Source: Stackebrandtia nassauensis DSM 44728 (GTDB lineage: Bacteria; Actinomycetota; Actinomycetes; Mycobacteriales; Micromonosporaceae). From it: 64,000 bases of DNA. The translations under genes were made by a program, and so were the position numbers. The stretch spans positions 6,014,001 through 6,078,000 of the forward strand of contig NC_013947.1 in the NCBI RefSeq assembly GCF_000024545.1, read 5' to 3'. Numbering within the stretch: the stretch's first letter is position 1; the number at the start of each line of letters is the position of its first letter. Below are positions 26,554 to 35,407 of the stretch, piece by piece. Below the pieces are notes generated by a model. The model made no database searches and was not told where the DNA came from. It saw nothing but the letters and a program-made list of their open reading frames with translations.

Positions 26554-27978
26554 TCAGTCCGCAGCGCGGCCGAGCCCCCGGTAGGTCCAACCGGCGTTGC
26601 GCCACAGCTGCGGGTCGAGGGCGTTGCGGCCGTCCAGGATCCGGGGCTTGGCGACCAGGTCGGACAGCGCCTCGGGGTCGACGTGGCGGAACTCTTCCCA
26701 CTCGGTCAGGACGCACACCAGGTCGGCGCCTTCGACGGCCTCGGTGAGGGTGTGTCCGTAGCGCAGTTCGGGGCGGAACATCCGGGCGTTGTCCATGCCC
26801 ATCGGGTCGTAGACGGTGACGGTGGCACCCTCGTTGGACATGCGGCGGGCGATGTCCAGGGCCGGGGAGTCGCGGACGTCGTCGGTGTCGGGCTTGAAGG
26901 TCGCGCCCAGCACGGTGATGTTCAGGCCGGACAGTTCCGGGCCGTTGGGGCCGTTCTCGCGTCCGCACAGTTCGGCGGCCAGCCGGACCACCTTGGTGCG
27001 GCGGTTGAGGTTGATGTCCTCGACCTCGGCCAGGAACCGCATCGACTCGCCGACGCCCAGCTCCTTGCCGCGCGCGGCCAGCGCCCGCAGGTCCTTGGGC
27101 AGGCAGCCGCCGCCGAAGCCGATACCGGCGCGCAGGAACCGGTGGCCGATGCGGGAGTCGTAACCCATGGCGCGGGCCAGCGCGTTGACGTCGCCGCCGG
27201 AGGCCTCGCACAGTTCGGCCATCGCGTTGATGAACGAGATCTTGGTGGACAGGAACGCGTTGGAGGCGACCTTGACCAGTTCGGCGGTGGCGAAGTCGGT
27301 CTTGACCAGCGGCACCTCCCGGTCCTCCATCGCGGCCAGCTCGAAGACTCCCTTGTGGGCGGCCTGCAGCAGTTCGTCGGCCCACTCGCTCTGGGCGGCC
27401 AGCACGATCCGGTTGGGGCGCAGCACGTCGTCGACGGCGTTGGCCTCCTGCAGGAACTCGGGGCTCCAGGCGACCTCGACCTCGACGTCGGGCGAGGAGT
27501 GCTTGTCGATGAGCTGCTGCACCCAGGCGGCGGTGCCGACCGGGACGGTGGACTTGCCGACCAGCAGGCAGCGGCGGGTCAGCAGCGGCGCCAGCGTCGT
27601 GACCGCCGACTCGATGTAGGCCAGGTCGGCGGAGTCGGAGTCCTTGCGCGGCGGGGTGCCGACGCACAGGAAGTGGACGTCACCGAAGTCGGCGACCTCC
27701 TGGGGGTCGGTGGTGAAGCGCAGCCGCCCGTTGTCGACGTTCTTGCGCACCAGGTCGTCCAGCCCGCGCTCGTAGAACGGCATCTCCCCGGCCGAGAACT
27801 TCTCGATCCGGCCGGAGTCGACGTCGTATCCGAGTACCTCGTAGCCCAGCTCCGCGTAACAGGCGGCGTAGGTGCCGCCGAGCGGGCCCACGCCGATGAA
27901 GGTCAGGCGGGGGCGGGGCGAACCGGAGGCGACGATGGATTCGCCCTCGTTGGGGAGACTGGTACTGCTGGCGCGCAT
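26554..27978 (-). CDS. ugd: UDP-glucose/nucleotide-sugar 6-dehydrogenase
   Basis: 474 residues. Rossmann start LTFIGVGPLGG (Pro-Leu where most relatives have Tyr-Val), STVPVGTA, PEFLQEANAV at 173, the catalytic cysteine Cys292 in FGGGCLPKD, and the C-terminal UDP-binding FKPDTDDVRDSPALD. It oxidises UDP-glucose (or a related sugar) to the uronate in two NAD-dependent steps. UDP-glucuronate is the precursor of UDP-xylose, and xylose has been reported, as I recall, in phosphonoglycans of Stackebrandtia and Glycomyces, which would explain its presence here. No decarboxylase is in the window. The exact substrate cannot be settled from sequence. Confidence 0.88.
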   Translation of the reverse strand: MRASSTSLPNEGESIVASGSPRPRLTFIGVGPLGGTYAACYAELGYEVLGYDVDSGRIEKFSAGEMPFYERGLDDLVRKNVDNGRLRFTTDPQEVADFGDVHFLCVGTPPRKDSDSADLAYIESAVTTLAPLLTRRCLLVGKSTVPVGTAAWVQQLIDKHSSPDVEVEVAWSPEFLQEANAVDDVLRPNRIVLAAQSEWADELLQAAHKGVFELAAMEDREVPLVKTDFATAELVKVASNAFLSTKISFINAMAELCEASGGDVNALARAMGYDSRIGHRFLRAGIGFGGGCLPKDLRALAARGKELGVGESMRFLAEVEDINLNRRTKVVRLAAELCGRENGPNGPELSGLNITVLGATFKPDTDDVRDSPALDIARRMSNEGATVTVYDPMGMDNARMFRPELRYGHTLTEAVEGADLVCVLTEWEEFRHVDPEALSDLVAKPRILDGRNALDPQLWRNAGWTYRGLGRAAD

Positions 27979-28043
27979 GCGAATAGTGCCTATCGTTGAT
28001 GTCTGTGCTTGAGTTTCAGTGTTTCATAGGGGCTTCGACGAGC

Positions 28044-28928
28044 TTAAAGCTCCTTAAGCACCATCGGCTCCAGTCGGTGGAACATCCAGCGGCCGAAGAA
28101 CAGCAGGAAGACGCTGATGGCGACGCTGGTGGTGATCATCTGCCAGGTGAGGTTGTTCAGCCCTGGGATCCACGCCTCGTGATGAATCTCAACGATGACG
28201 ACGAAGGGATTGGCCAGGTAGATGGACTTCGCCCACTCCGGCAGGTTGTCCGACTTCAGGACCAGAGCCAGCGGGTAGATGCTCGGCACCGCGTAGAACA
28301 GGATCCGGGTGACCAGCCGCATGAAGCGCTGCACGTCCCGGTACAGCACGTTGAGCGAGGCCAGGATGAACGCCAGTCCGGTCAACAGCACCGCCTGCAG
28401 GGCGACCGCCGGGAACAGCAGCAGCAGGTTCCAGCCGAAGGTCCCGGCGCTGATGCCTCGGCCGAGCAGCGCGAAGATGACAATGATGGGGATGCCGGCC
28501 AGGAACTCGGCGAATCGGGCCACGACCCGCGCGACCGGGAACACCTCGCGGGGCACCTTCATCGTCGTGATGAGGGACGACTGCGACGTCAGGCAGGTGG
28601 TCGCCTCACTGATCGCGGAACTCGCCCACATCCAGGCGAAGATCCCGGACACGATGTACAGGCTGTAGTCGACGTGTTCGAGCGCGCTGTCGCCACGGGC
28701 GCCAACCTGCATGACCACGCCGAAGACGAACCAGTAGATCGTCGCCAGTCCCATGGGTTCCAGCAGCGACCAGAAGTAACCCATGACGGTCTTCTGGTAC
28801 TTGACCGCGAGGTCGCGCTGCACCAGCACCCGCAGTGTCTGCCGGTGCCGCCACAGCGCGGTGAGTCCCGTGGTCTTCGGGAAGATCCGCTTGGGCCTGG
28901 AGGTAACGAGTGTGTCAGGAGAGTTCAT
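28044..28928 (-). CDS. ABC-2 type polysaccharide/teichoic-acid exporter permease (TagG-like)
   Basis: 294 residues from the internal ATG at 28928; upstream extension to 29048 would overlap the dehydrogenase gene heavily. Six membrane helices in the ABC-2 pattern, with VQRDLAVKYQKTVMGYFWSLLEPM before the first helix, a typical TagG/Wzm signature, and a conserved Tyr-Pro (YAVPSIYPLALVL) late in the protein. It should pair with the TagH-like ATPase encoded at 13820-14581 to flip the lipid-linked glycan across the membrane. The start overlaps the glycerol-1-phosphate dehydrogenase stop by 14 nt, so it is co-transcribed with the two genes upstream. Confidence 0.88.
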   Translation of the reverse strand: MNSPDTLVTSRPKRIFPKTTGLTALWRHRQTLRVLVQRDLAVKYQKTVMGYFWSLLEPMGLATIYWFVFGVVMQVGARGDSALEHVDYSLYIVSGIFAWMWASSAISEATTCLTSQSSLITTMKVPREVFPVARVVARFAEFLAGIPIIVIFALLGRGISAGTFGWNLLLLFPAVALQAVLLTGLAFILASLNVLYRDVQRFMRLVTRILFYAVPSIYPLALVLKSDNLPEWAKSIYLANPFVVIVEIHHEAWIPGLNNLTWQMITTSVAISVFLLFFGRWMFHRLEPMVLKEL

Positions 28929-29970
28929 CGCAGAATTCCGTAATCCTGTCGCGCAGATCGGAAACGTCAAGTGACAGATGTTCCAAAATGGTGTACCTGC
29001 CGGGCCGGGTCTTGGGCGCGTAGGCGACCGCGACCGCGAATTGATCAACCGTAAGCCCCATGTCCGAAGGGATGCGCGGCAGGTGGTGCCGTTTCATCGC
29101 ATGGGCCATTTCGCGGAACAGCTGTTCGTCGCCGCGCAGGTAAGTGGCGAACAGCGCTCCCATCCCCACCTGCTCGCCGTGGGTGGCCACGGTGGGGTGT
29201 CGTTCCTGGATCGCGTGCGCGATCTCGTGGCAGGCACCGGAAGCGGGCAACGACGTGCCCGCCACGGCCATCGCGGTGCCGCCGAGCACCAGCGCGTTGG
29301 CCAGGGTGGCGAGGAAGGTGTCGTCGCCGACGCTGCCGGGGTGCCGCAGCACCGATTCGGCGCCACCGCGGGACATGGCGATGGCCAGCCCGTCGATGGG
29401 TTCGCCGGTCTCGGTGTGGCTGAGCTGCCAGTCGGCGGTGGCGCACAGATTGGACAGTGCGTCGCCGACCCCGGAGGACAGCTGCCGGGCCGGGGCGCGG
29501 CGGACGAAGTCCAGGTCCACGATGACGGCGATCGGAATCTGTGCGCCGTAGGAGATCGAGTGGCCGTCGCGGTCCAGGGAGGCTGTCGGGGAGGCGATGC
29601 CGTCGTTGGCGAGGCTGGTGGCCACCGAGACCATCGGGAGTCCCTGCCGGAACGCGGCGTACTTGACGGTGTCGATGACCCGGCCGCCGCCGATGCCGAC
29701 CACGGCGTCGAAGTTGCGGCTGCGCAGTTTGGTGGCCAGTTCCAGGGCGCCGCCGTGGGTACCGGCGTCGATGGTCAGCACCTCGGCGCGAGCCAGGCTC
29801 TCACGGGCCTGTTCGGCGGCCTCCTTGCCGATGCCGGGCCCGACGACGACGGCGACCTCACCCCCGGCGGAGATCCGCCGGTCGGCGAGCAGCTCGCCCA
29901 GATGGCGCACCGCGCCCGCGTGCACCTCGACAGCCAGCGGCGCCGTCACGGTGCGCGCTAGCAGCGGCAT
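28915..29970 (-). CDS. sn-glycerol-1-phosphate dehydrogenase family protein (AraM/EgsA-like)
   Basis: 351 residues, an iron-type dehydrogenase fold. VVVGPGIGKEAAEQ, GIGGGRVIDTVKYAAF near 95, SVATSLANDGIASPTASL near 120, SSGVGDALSNLCATADW (metal Asp), and the His ligands in SGACHEIAHAIQE and THGEQVGMGAL follow the AraM/EgsA order. These enzymes reduce dihydroxyacetone phosphate to sn-glycerol-1-phosphate, the enantiomer used in archaeal lipids and by a few bacteria. The neighbouring nucleotidyltransferase and exporter genes suggest that the product enters a surface polymer. Related 2-deoxy-scyllo-inosose-type synthases were considered, but the motifs fit the G1P group better. Confidence 0.75.
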   Translation of the reverse strand: MPLLARTVTAPLAVEVHAGAVRHLGELLADRRISAGGEVAVVVGPGIGKEAAEQARESLARAEVLTIDAGTHGGALELATKLRSRNFDAVVGIGGGRVIDTVKYAAFRQGLPMVSVATSLANDGIASPTASLDRDGHSISYGAQIPIAVIVDLDFVRRAPARQLSSGVGDALSNLCATADWQLSHTETGEPIDGLAIAMSRGGAESVLRHPGSVGDDTFLATLANALVLGGTAMAVAGTSLPASGACHEIAHAIQERHPTVATHGEQVGMGALFATYLRGDEQLFREMAHAMKRHHLPRIPSDMGLTVDQFAVAVAYAPKTRPGRYTILEHLSLDVSDLRDRITEFCDELS

Positions 29971-30686
29971 GCGACCTCCCGCGCCACGGCCCAGTCGGCG
30001 TGGTTGTCGACCTCCACCCAGTCCACGGCGCCGATCGGGACGGCGTGCACGTTGGGGCCCGCGTCCGCGAGCAGCTGGAAAGCGTCCTCATAGTACAGAT
30101 TGGGGTCGCTGGTGTACGTCCGCACCAGCGCGTCAGTGAGCTCGGCGGCGATGTCGGCGCCGATCCGCGAGACCCCGATGTACTCGCCGTAGGCGGACTC
30201 GACCGGCATCTGCTTGGTGACGGTCGTGACCACACCGTCGGCACCACATTGGAGCTTCATGGCCTCGTCGGTGAGTTCCTTGACCGCGTCGGTGGCCAGC
30301 AGGATGCCGTCGCCCTCGGCGGCCAGCAGCGTCTTCTCGACGCTGCCAGGGTGGACGGTGTCGCCGTTGACCAGCAGCGCGCCCTGCGCGTAGAAATCGC
30401 GGGCGTGCCACAGCGAGTAGGCGTTGTTCCAGTCCGTCCGGTCATTGTGGATCAGCTCGATGGTGAGCCCGTAGCGTTCCCGCAGGGCTTCGACCCGCGC
30501 CTCGATGGCGTGTGCCGCGAATCCGACGACGATCCCGACCTCGCCGACCCCGGCGGCGGCCAGGTTCCGCAGCGCGATGTCGAGGATCGTGACGTCCCCG
30601 TCCACCGGCAGCAGCGTCTTCGGCAGGTCGTCGGTGTCCGGTTTCAAGCGTTGTCCCTGACCGGCGGCCAGCACTACACCACGCAC
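29958..30686 (-). CDS. Sugar-phosphate/alditol-phosphate nucleotidyltransferase
   Basis: 242 residues from a GTG with CAGGAG nine bases upstream; a 28-codon upstream extension looks noncoding. GT-A-like nucleotidyltransferase: VVLAAGQGQRLKP at the N-terminus, LPKTLLPV, NAYSLWHARDF, LLVNGDTVHP (metal Asp), and WVEVDNHADWAVA at the end. The N-terminal loop and W-x-EVD ending match MobA-like CTP:alcohol-phosphate transferases such as inositol-1-phosphate or phosphocholine cytidylyltransferases. Its stop overlaps the G1P dehydrogenase start, so it may activate sn-glycerol-1-phosphate with CTP. The nucleotide and substrate are inferred. Confidence 0.78.
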   Translation of the reverse strand: MRGVVLAAGQGQRLKPDTDDLPKTLLPVDGDVTILDIALRNLAAAGVGEVGIVVGFAAHAIEARVEALRERYGLTIELIHNDRTDWNNAYSLWHARDFYAQGALLVNGDTVHPGSVEKTLLAAEGDGILLATDAVKELTDEAMKLQCGADGVVTTVTKQMPVESAYGEYIGVSRIGADIAAELTDALVRTYTSDPNLYYEDAFQLLADAGPNVHAVPIGAVDWVEVDNHADWAVAREVACRC

Positions 30687-30916
30687 GTTGTGATACTCCT
30701 GAGGTCGGTCTTGCCAGAAAGCGCGCCCTAGGCGGTTCGTCCGCCGCCGTACGGTGCCGCGAGCGAGCAATGATATGCGGCGACAGCGCGACGGACGCAG
30801 GCGACAATGCTACCGCGAGCGTTACTTATCGGTCATCCGCTCGCCACCAGGGTCACATCCGCCCGTTTAGAGCGTGAAGTATGGGCATACCCAAACTTAT
30901 GGATCACTCAGGCATC

Positions 30917-31906
30917 ATGAGCACCATGCCCCGCTCCTGGCAACGACTTCTGGACGGCGTCGGGCTCACCGCGGCCGCCGAACGCGTCTACCGAGCCATC
31001 CTGGCCGACCCCAGGGCCTCACCGGCCACGCTGGCCGAGGCCGCGGCCGTCGACGCCGCCGCCCTGCCCGAACTGTGCGAACTGCTGCGCGGCCTGGGTC
31101 TCATCGACACCGAGGACGACGGCACCGCCCGTCCGGTCGACCCCCGCATCGGCATGTCGGCGCTGCTGCGGCGGCAGCAGGACGGCATCGAGCGCGCGGT
31201 GGCGGCGGTGACCGACCTGACCGACGACTTCCTCGACGGTCAGACCCGCATCGGCGCCTCGCCGCTCACCGAACTGGTGCGGGGCCGCCACCACCTGGAG
31301 ACCACCATCCGGGCGCTGATCACCTCGGCCCGCTCGGAGGTGGCGGTGCTGGACACCCCGCCTTACGCTGCGGCCAACAGCATCGAGCCCGCCGAGGAGT
31401 TCTCGTTGGAGAGCGGTGTCAGCAACCGGGCCATCTACGCCGCCGAGGTGCTGGAGAACCCGGAGCTGTACGACAACATCCGCAAGATGACCGCGGCGGG
31501 CGAACAGGCCCGGATGCTGCCGGAGGTGCCGCTGAAGCTGTTGGTGGTGGACGGTTCCCGGGCGCTGCTGCCGATCACCCTGGAGGGCGACGTGTCCAAC
31601 AGCGCGGTCCTGGTGCATCCCTCGGCGCTGACGACGGCGCTGACGGCGTTGTTCGAAGCGTTGTGGGCCAAGGCGCTGCCGATCTTCGACCCCGTGGGCG
31701 CCACCCACGGGCCGCTCGACCCCGAGGAGCGGGAGCTGCTGGGGATGCTGGCCTCGGGCGTCAAGGACGAGGCGATCGCGCGCAGGCTCGGGATCAGCAA
31801 CCGCACCGTCAGCCGCCGGGTCAACCGGCTGCTGGAACGACTGGGGGCGGCCAACCGCTTCCAGGCCGGTCTACAGGCCGCCCGGCAGGGTTGGCTGGAG
31901 GGCTGA
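30917..31906 (+). CDS. LuxR-type helix-turn-helix regulator with TrmB-like N-terminus
   Basis: 329 residues from the ATG at 30917; an ATG at 30881 would add 12. N-terminal helices (AERVYRAILADPRASPATLAEAAAV) look like a winged-helix TrmB-type domain. The middle resembles a sensor-like domain (SEVAVLDTPPY, LKLLVVDGSRALLPI). The last 65 residues are a LuxR/GerE HTH (LLGMLASGVKDEAIARRLGIS, then NRTVSRRVNRLLERLGAANRFQ). The gene is divergent from the nucleotidyltransferase operon with about 230 bp between, so it may control that operon. The ligand is unknown. Confidence 0.83.
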   Translation: MSTMPRSWQRLLDGVGLTAAAERVYRAILADPRASPATLAEAAAVDAAALPELCELLRGLGLIDTEDDGTARPVDPRIGMSALLRRQQDGIERAVAAVTDLTDDFLDGQTRIGASPLTELVRGRHHLETTIRALITSARSEVAVLDTPPYAAANSIEPAEEFSLESGVSNRAIYAAEVLENPELYDNIRKMTAAGEQARMLPEVPLKLLVVDGSRALLPITLEGDVSNSAVLVHPSALTTALTALFEALWAKALPIFDPVGATHGPLDPEERELLGMLASGVKDEAIARRLGISNRTVSRRVNRLLERLGAANRFQAGLQAARQGWLEG

Positions 31907-31926
31907 GCATCGGTCCGCCCCGGGCC

Positions 31927-31956
31927 GCGAGCCGAGGGGTGGGGACCTCGGCTCGC
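31927..31956 (+). terminator. Hairpin terminator after the LuxR-type gene
   Basis: Perfect 11-bp stem (GCGAGCCGAGG at 31927-31937 with CCTCGGCTCGC at 31946-31956) and an 8-base G-rich loop, 20 bp after the stop. It has no T-tract, as is common for terminators in high-GC actinobacteria. Confidence 0.6.
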
Positions 31957-32981
31957 CGCCGTGGGAAGCGGACCGCGGACCACGACCGGCGGGAGAGGGG
32001 GTCGTCGTGGCCCGCGGCCCGTTTCAGTGGCGCCTGACGTCAGGGGCGGGACGTCGGGACGCCGGGGGACACCACACCGGGTTCGGAGGTCCCGGTGACC
32101 GGTTGGGGTGGGTGGCGCCATCGGCGGTACCGCCCTCCTCGGGGTACATCGCCGGGTGCGGCGGCGGCCGGGTCGCCGACGACGCTAGGGCCGCGAACAC
32201 GTCATCGGCCGCACCGACCGCACTCACCTCCCCCACGACCGTGTCGGTCACCGAGATCGTCCTGTCGCCGGTGATGGCGACGCGAGACCGCACGCCGTCG
32301 CCGGTCAGCCGCGAATCCACGAACCCGCCCGTTCGGCTCGTCGGCGTGCCGGGTGCCGACGTGTCGAGGCGCGAACCGAAGCCACACAACGGTTCGGGTG
32401 GGTCCGGGGTGTGTGGATCCGGGCTGACCGGACGACAGCGCGGGGCAACCCCCGCGACAAGGTCGATGTCGGCCCACGCTCGCGCGAGGCCGAATTCAGT
32501 GTCGCGCTCGCGCGGCCAAAGCCCGCAACGCGAGCCACCCGCGAGCCGCTCGACGATCGCGGCGAGGCCGAGCTCGCGAGCCACGTCAAAGCCGAAGCAA
32601 CGCCCGCGCGGCCAAGGCTGGCAACGCGAGCCGCCCGCGCGCCGCTCGACGACCGCGGCAAGGCCGAGTTCGCGAGCCGTGTCGCCGTCGACGCGCTCGC
32701 GCGGCCGCCGTAGGCAGCTCGCGGCTGGCGCTAGCCGCGCGACGGCCCGTCCGCTGCCCGCGCCTGTGGCACGGCGGCGGGGCCGTGAGCCGCCACCGGG
32801 TCCGGCAGGCAGCCGCCTCCGAGCAGCGGCTGCTTGCCGGGCCGGTGCCGTCACACTGCGTCGCGACATTTAAATACACCAATCTCTTTTTGAGAGCTTG
32901 GCGTGAGCCTAACCACGCGCAGAGTCGATGTGAACCGGTTCAGCTGGCGACTATCGGGCAATGGCGTCTACAAGACAGCCG
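31957..32981. other. 1-kb stretch without a supported gene
   Basis: Long frames are open on both strands (for example 32024-32869 minus), but they are rich in Arg, Ala, Pro and Gly with no fold-like pattern, have no good ribosome-binding site and reflect the GC bias. The tandem 96-bp repeat described separately sits in the middle. The right end (32870-32960) turns AT-richer and contains ATTTAAAT; this may be part of the region downstream of efeB. I see no RNA gene or mobile-element remnant. Confidence 0.5.
32510..32701. repeat. 96-bp tandem direct repeat (two full and partial copies)
   Basis: Two adjacent copies with a period of 96 bp share the order GCGCGGCCAA, GCAACGCGAGCC, GCCGCTCGACGA, then GCGAGCC; similarity is high but not perfect. 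A partial copy precedes (about 32477-32509) and a short piece follows (32694-32707). The period is a multiple of three and the minus-strand frame would encode a 32-residue repeat with ARELGLAA and ERRAGGSRC, yet no convincing gene surrounds it. Confidence 0.6.
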
Positions 32982-34232
32982 CTACTCGAACAGCGCCCGT
33001 CCCCAGTAGTCCTCGGGGCCTTCGACCCCGGCCGGGCACGCGAAGATTCCGCTGGAAACGTGCTTGATGTACTCGTTCAGCACGTCGTTGTCCGCCAGCG
33101 CCTTCTGTACCGGAATGAACGCTTTGGACGGATCGCGCTGGTACGCGATGAAGAACAGTCCCGCGTCCAGATGCCCCAGCTCGTCCGAGCCGTCCACAAA
33201 CGAGTAGCCGCGCCGCAGCATCCGCGCCCCGCCGTGCTGCGACGGGTGCGCCAGCCGCACGTGGGCGACGGTGCCGATGACCAGTTCGTCGTCGGCCTTG
33301 GCCTTGAAGTCGGGCTCATCGAACTCCTTCGAGCCCGTCAGTGGCGCGCCTTCGCTCTTGTCGCGGCCGAAGATCGTCTCCTGCTCCGACAGCGAGGTGC
33401 GGTCCCAGGTCTCGACCTGCATCCGGATCTTGCGGGTCACCAGGTACGAGCCACCCGCCATCCACTCAGGACCGTCCTTGGCGCCGACCCACAGGTGCTT
33501 CTTCAGCTCCTTGGTCTCCTCGGCCTTCAGGTTGGCGGTGCCGTCCTTGAAGCCCATCAGGTTGCGCGGCGTCGACTGCGTCGACGAGGTGGACGCGGTC
33601 CGCCCGAAACCCAGCTGCGACCAGCGGATGCTGACCTTGCCGAAGCCGATCCGGGCCAGGTTGCGCACCGCGTGCACCGCGACCTGCGGGTCGTTGGCGC
33701 ACGCCTGCACGCAGATGTCGCCGCCGGAGATCTTCGGGTCGATGTCGTCGCGCCGGAACAGCGGCAGTTCCTCCAGCAGTTCCGGACGCCGGTCGCCGAT
33801 GCCGAACCGGTCCTCGCCGTCCTTGTCGAACAGCGACGGTCCGAACCCGACGGTCACGGTCAGCCCCGACGCGGGCAGTCCCTGCGCCTCACCGGTGTCC
33901 TGCGGCGGCGAGTCGTAGTTGCCGCCCACCGCGCCGCCCGGCCCGGCGAAGTCGCCGTCGCACATGCGCGCCGCCGCCTCGGTCCAGTCCTTCAGCAGCC
34001 CGATCAGTTCGTCGCGATCGGAGGTGATGACGTCGAAGGCCGTGAAGTGCAGCCGATCCTGTGCGGGCGTGGCGATGCCCGACTGGTGTTTCCCGTAGAA
34101 CCTCACCGGGTTTGCGGCGTCGTTGCCGTCGGCCACGGCCGGGCTGACCTGTACCAGCTGCCCGGCCGCGAAGCCGGTGCCGACGGCGGCCGCCCCGGCC
34201 GCCCCCAGCGAGAAGAGTTTGCGCCGTTCCAT
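32982..34232 (-). CDS. efeB: Dyp-type heme peroxidase EfeB
   Basis: 416 residues. Twin-arginine signal at the start (ERRKLFSLGAAG), so it is exported folded with its heme. Dyp hallmarks: GFKDGTAN (the GxxDG catalytic Asp) near residue 227, a heme-ligand His within VAHVRLAHPS near 325, and RRGYSFVDG. EfeB works with EfeU and EfeO in iron uptake, oxidising ferrous iron or releasing iron from heme at the cell surface. It is the last gene of efeUOB, 21 bp after efeO. Confidence 0.93.
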   Translation of the reverse strand: MERRKLFSLGAAGAAAVGTGFAAGQLVQVSPAVADGNDAANPVRFYGKHQSGIATPAQDRLHFTAFDVITSDRDELIGLLKDWTEAAARMCDGDFAGPGGAVGGNYDSPPQDTGEAQGLPASGLTVTVGFGPSLFDKDGEDRFGIGDRRPELLEELPLFRRDDIDPKISGGDICVQACANDPQVAVHAVRNLARIGFGKVSIRWSQLGFGRTASTSSTQSTPRNLMGFKDGTANLKAEETKELKKHLWVGAKDGPEWMAGGSYLVTRKIRMQVETWDRTSLSEQETIFGRDKSEGAPLTGSKEFDEPDFKAKADDELVIGTVAHVRLAHPSQHGGARMLRRGYSFVDGSDELGHLDAGLFFIAYQRDPSKAFIPVQKALADNDVLNEYIKHVSSGIFACPAGVEGPEDYWGRALFE

Positions 34233-34253
34233 GACGGGGTTTCCTTACCTGTC

Positions 34254-35384
34254 CTACTTCTTGGACACGACTCCGGCGACCTCACTGACCGGTTCGCCGA
34301 GCGCGTTGATGGCGTCGGAGAGCTCCTTCAGCTCCGACTTGGACAACTCGTCCCACAGCCGCCAGCCGTCGCCCTTGGCGTGCTCGCCCAGCGCCTCCTC
34401 GGCGGCGGCGAACTTCTCGTCCAGCTTCTTGCCGAGCTTGGGGTCCTTCTCGTCGATGACCGGGCGCAGCGAGGCAACCGCGGCCTCCGAACCGGCCAGG
34501 TTGGCGGCGAAGTCCCACAGGTCGGTGTGCGAGTAGCGGTCCTCCTCGCCGGTGATCTTGGAGGTGGCGACCTCGTCGAGCAGTTCCTTGGCGCCGTTGG
34601 CCAGGTGCAGCGGGGTCAGCTCCTCCTTCTCGGCCCGGTCGACGACCTCTTTGACGTCCTTGAGCAGCTGGTCGGCGACCTTGCCAGACTTGGAGACGTC
34701 CTTGGTTATCCACAGGTCGTACTCCAGCTTGTGGAAACCGCCGAACTCCGGGTCCTTGGGGCCCTTGGGGAAGTCGTCCTCGCGGGCGTCGACCCGCGGG
34801 TCCAGGTCGCCGAAGATCTCGGCCACCGGCTCGATGCGCTCCCAGTAGGTCCGCGAGATCGGGAACAGTTCCTTGGCCTTGTCGATGTCCTCGTCCTTGA
34901 CGGCGTCGACGAACTCGCCGGTCTTGTCGACCAGCGCCTCCGACTGCTTGGCGACGTAGCGCTTGTAGGACTTCACGGCGTCGGCGAGGTTCTCGTCCTC
35001 GGTCAGCTTCTCGGCCTTGCCGGTGACGGTGAACTTGCCCCGGATGCCGTCGCCGACCATGCCGGGCTTGCACGCGGTCTCGTACTTCCCGGCGGGCAGT
35101 TCGACGATGAGTTCGCGGGTGTTGCCGGGGGTGATGTTCTCGACCTCGCTCATCACCCGGTCGCCCTTGGCGTACACGTAGAACTCGGTGACCTTCTTGC
35201 CGTCGTTCTTGACCTTGAAGGTGACGGTTCCGGCTTTGGCCTTGGTCGAGGCGACCTCGCAGCTGTCGTCGGTGGCGGTCACCGCGATCGGGCCGTCGTC
35301 ACTTTCCTTGGCCTTCTCGGCACAGGCGGCGGTGGCGGTCAGGGCGAGTGCCGCGACGGCGACGGCGAACACGGGCTTGCGCAT
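34254..35384 (-). CDS. efeO: Iron uptake lipoprotein EfeO
   Basis: 376 residues from an ATG with AGGAAG seven bases upstream. Lipoprotein signal with lipobox ATAAC around residue 20. Residues 30-120 form a cupredoxin-like domain (VTFKVKNDGKKVTEFYVY, GKYETACKPGM). Residues 130-370 are the imelysin/M75 helical domain with the metal-binding FHKLEYDLW (H-x2-E) motif near 235. EfeO binds ferric or ferrous iron at the cell surface and passes it to the EfeU permease. A much longer open frame runs upstream through efeU but is a shadow. The middle gene of efeUOB. Confidence 0.93.
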   Translation of the reverse strand: MRKPVFAVAVAALALTATAACAEKAKESDDGPIAVTATDDSCEVASTKAKAGTVTFKVKNDGKKVTEFYVYAKGDRVMSEVENITPGNTRELIVELPAGKYETACKPGMVGDGIRGKFTVTGKAEKLTEDENLADAVKSYKRYVAKQSEALVDKTGEFVDAVKDEDIDKAKELFPISRTYWERIEPVAEIFGDLDPRVDAREDDFPKGPKDPEFGGFHKLEYDLWITKDVSKSGKVADQLLKDVKEVVDRAEKEELTPLHLANGAKELLDEVATSKITGEEDRYSHTDLWDFAANLAGSEAAVASLRPVIDEKDPKLGKKLDEKFAAAEEALGEHAKGDGWRLWDELSKSELKELSDAINALGEPVSEVAGVVSKK

Positions 35385-35407
35385 CTCTCTACTTCCTATT
35401 GCGGGGA

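Noticed and set aside
32007-32873. Overlapping open frames on both strands of about 280 residues
   Set aside because: Arg/Pro/Ala/Gly-rich composition, no ribosome-binding site, and mutual overlap; best explained by GC bias over repeat DNA.
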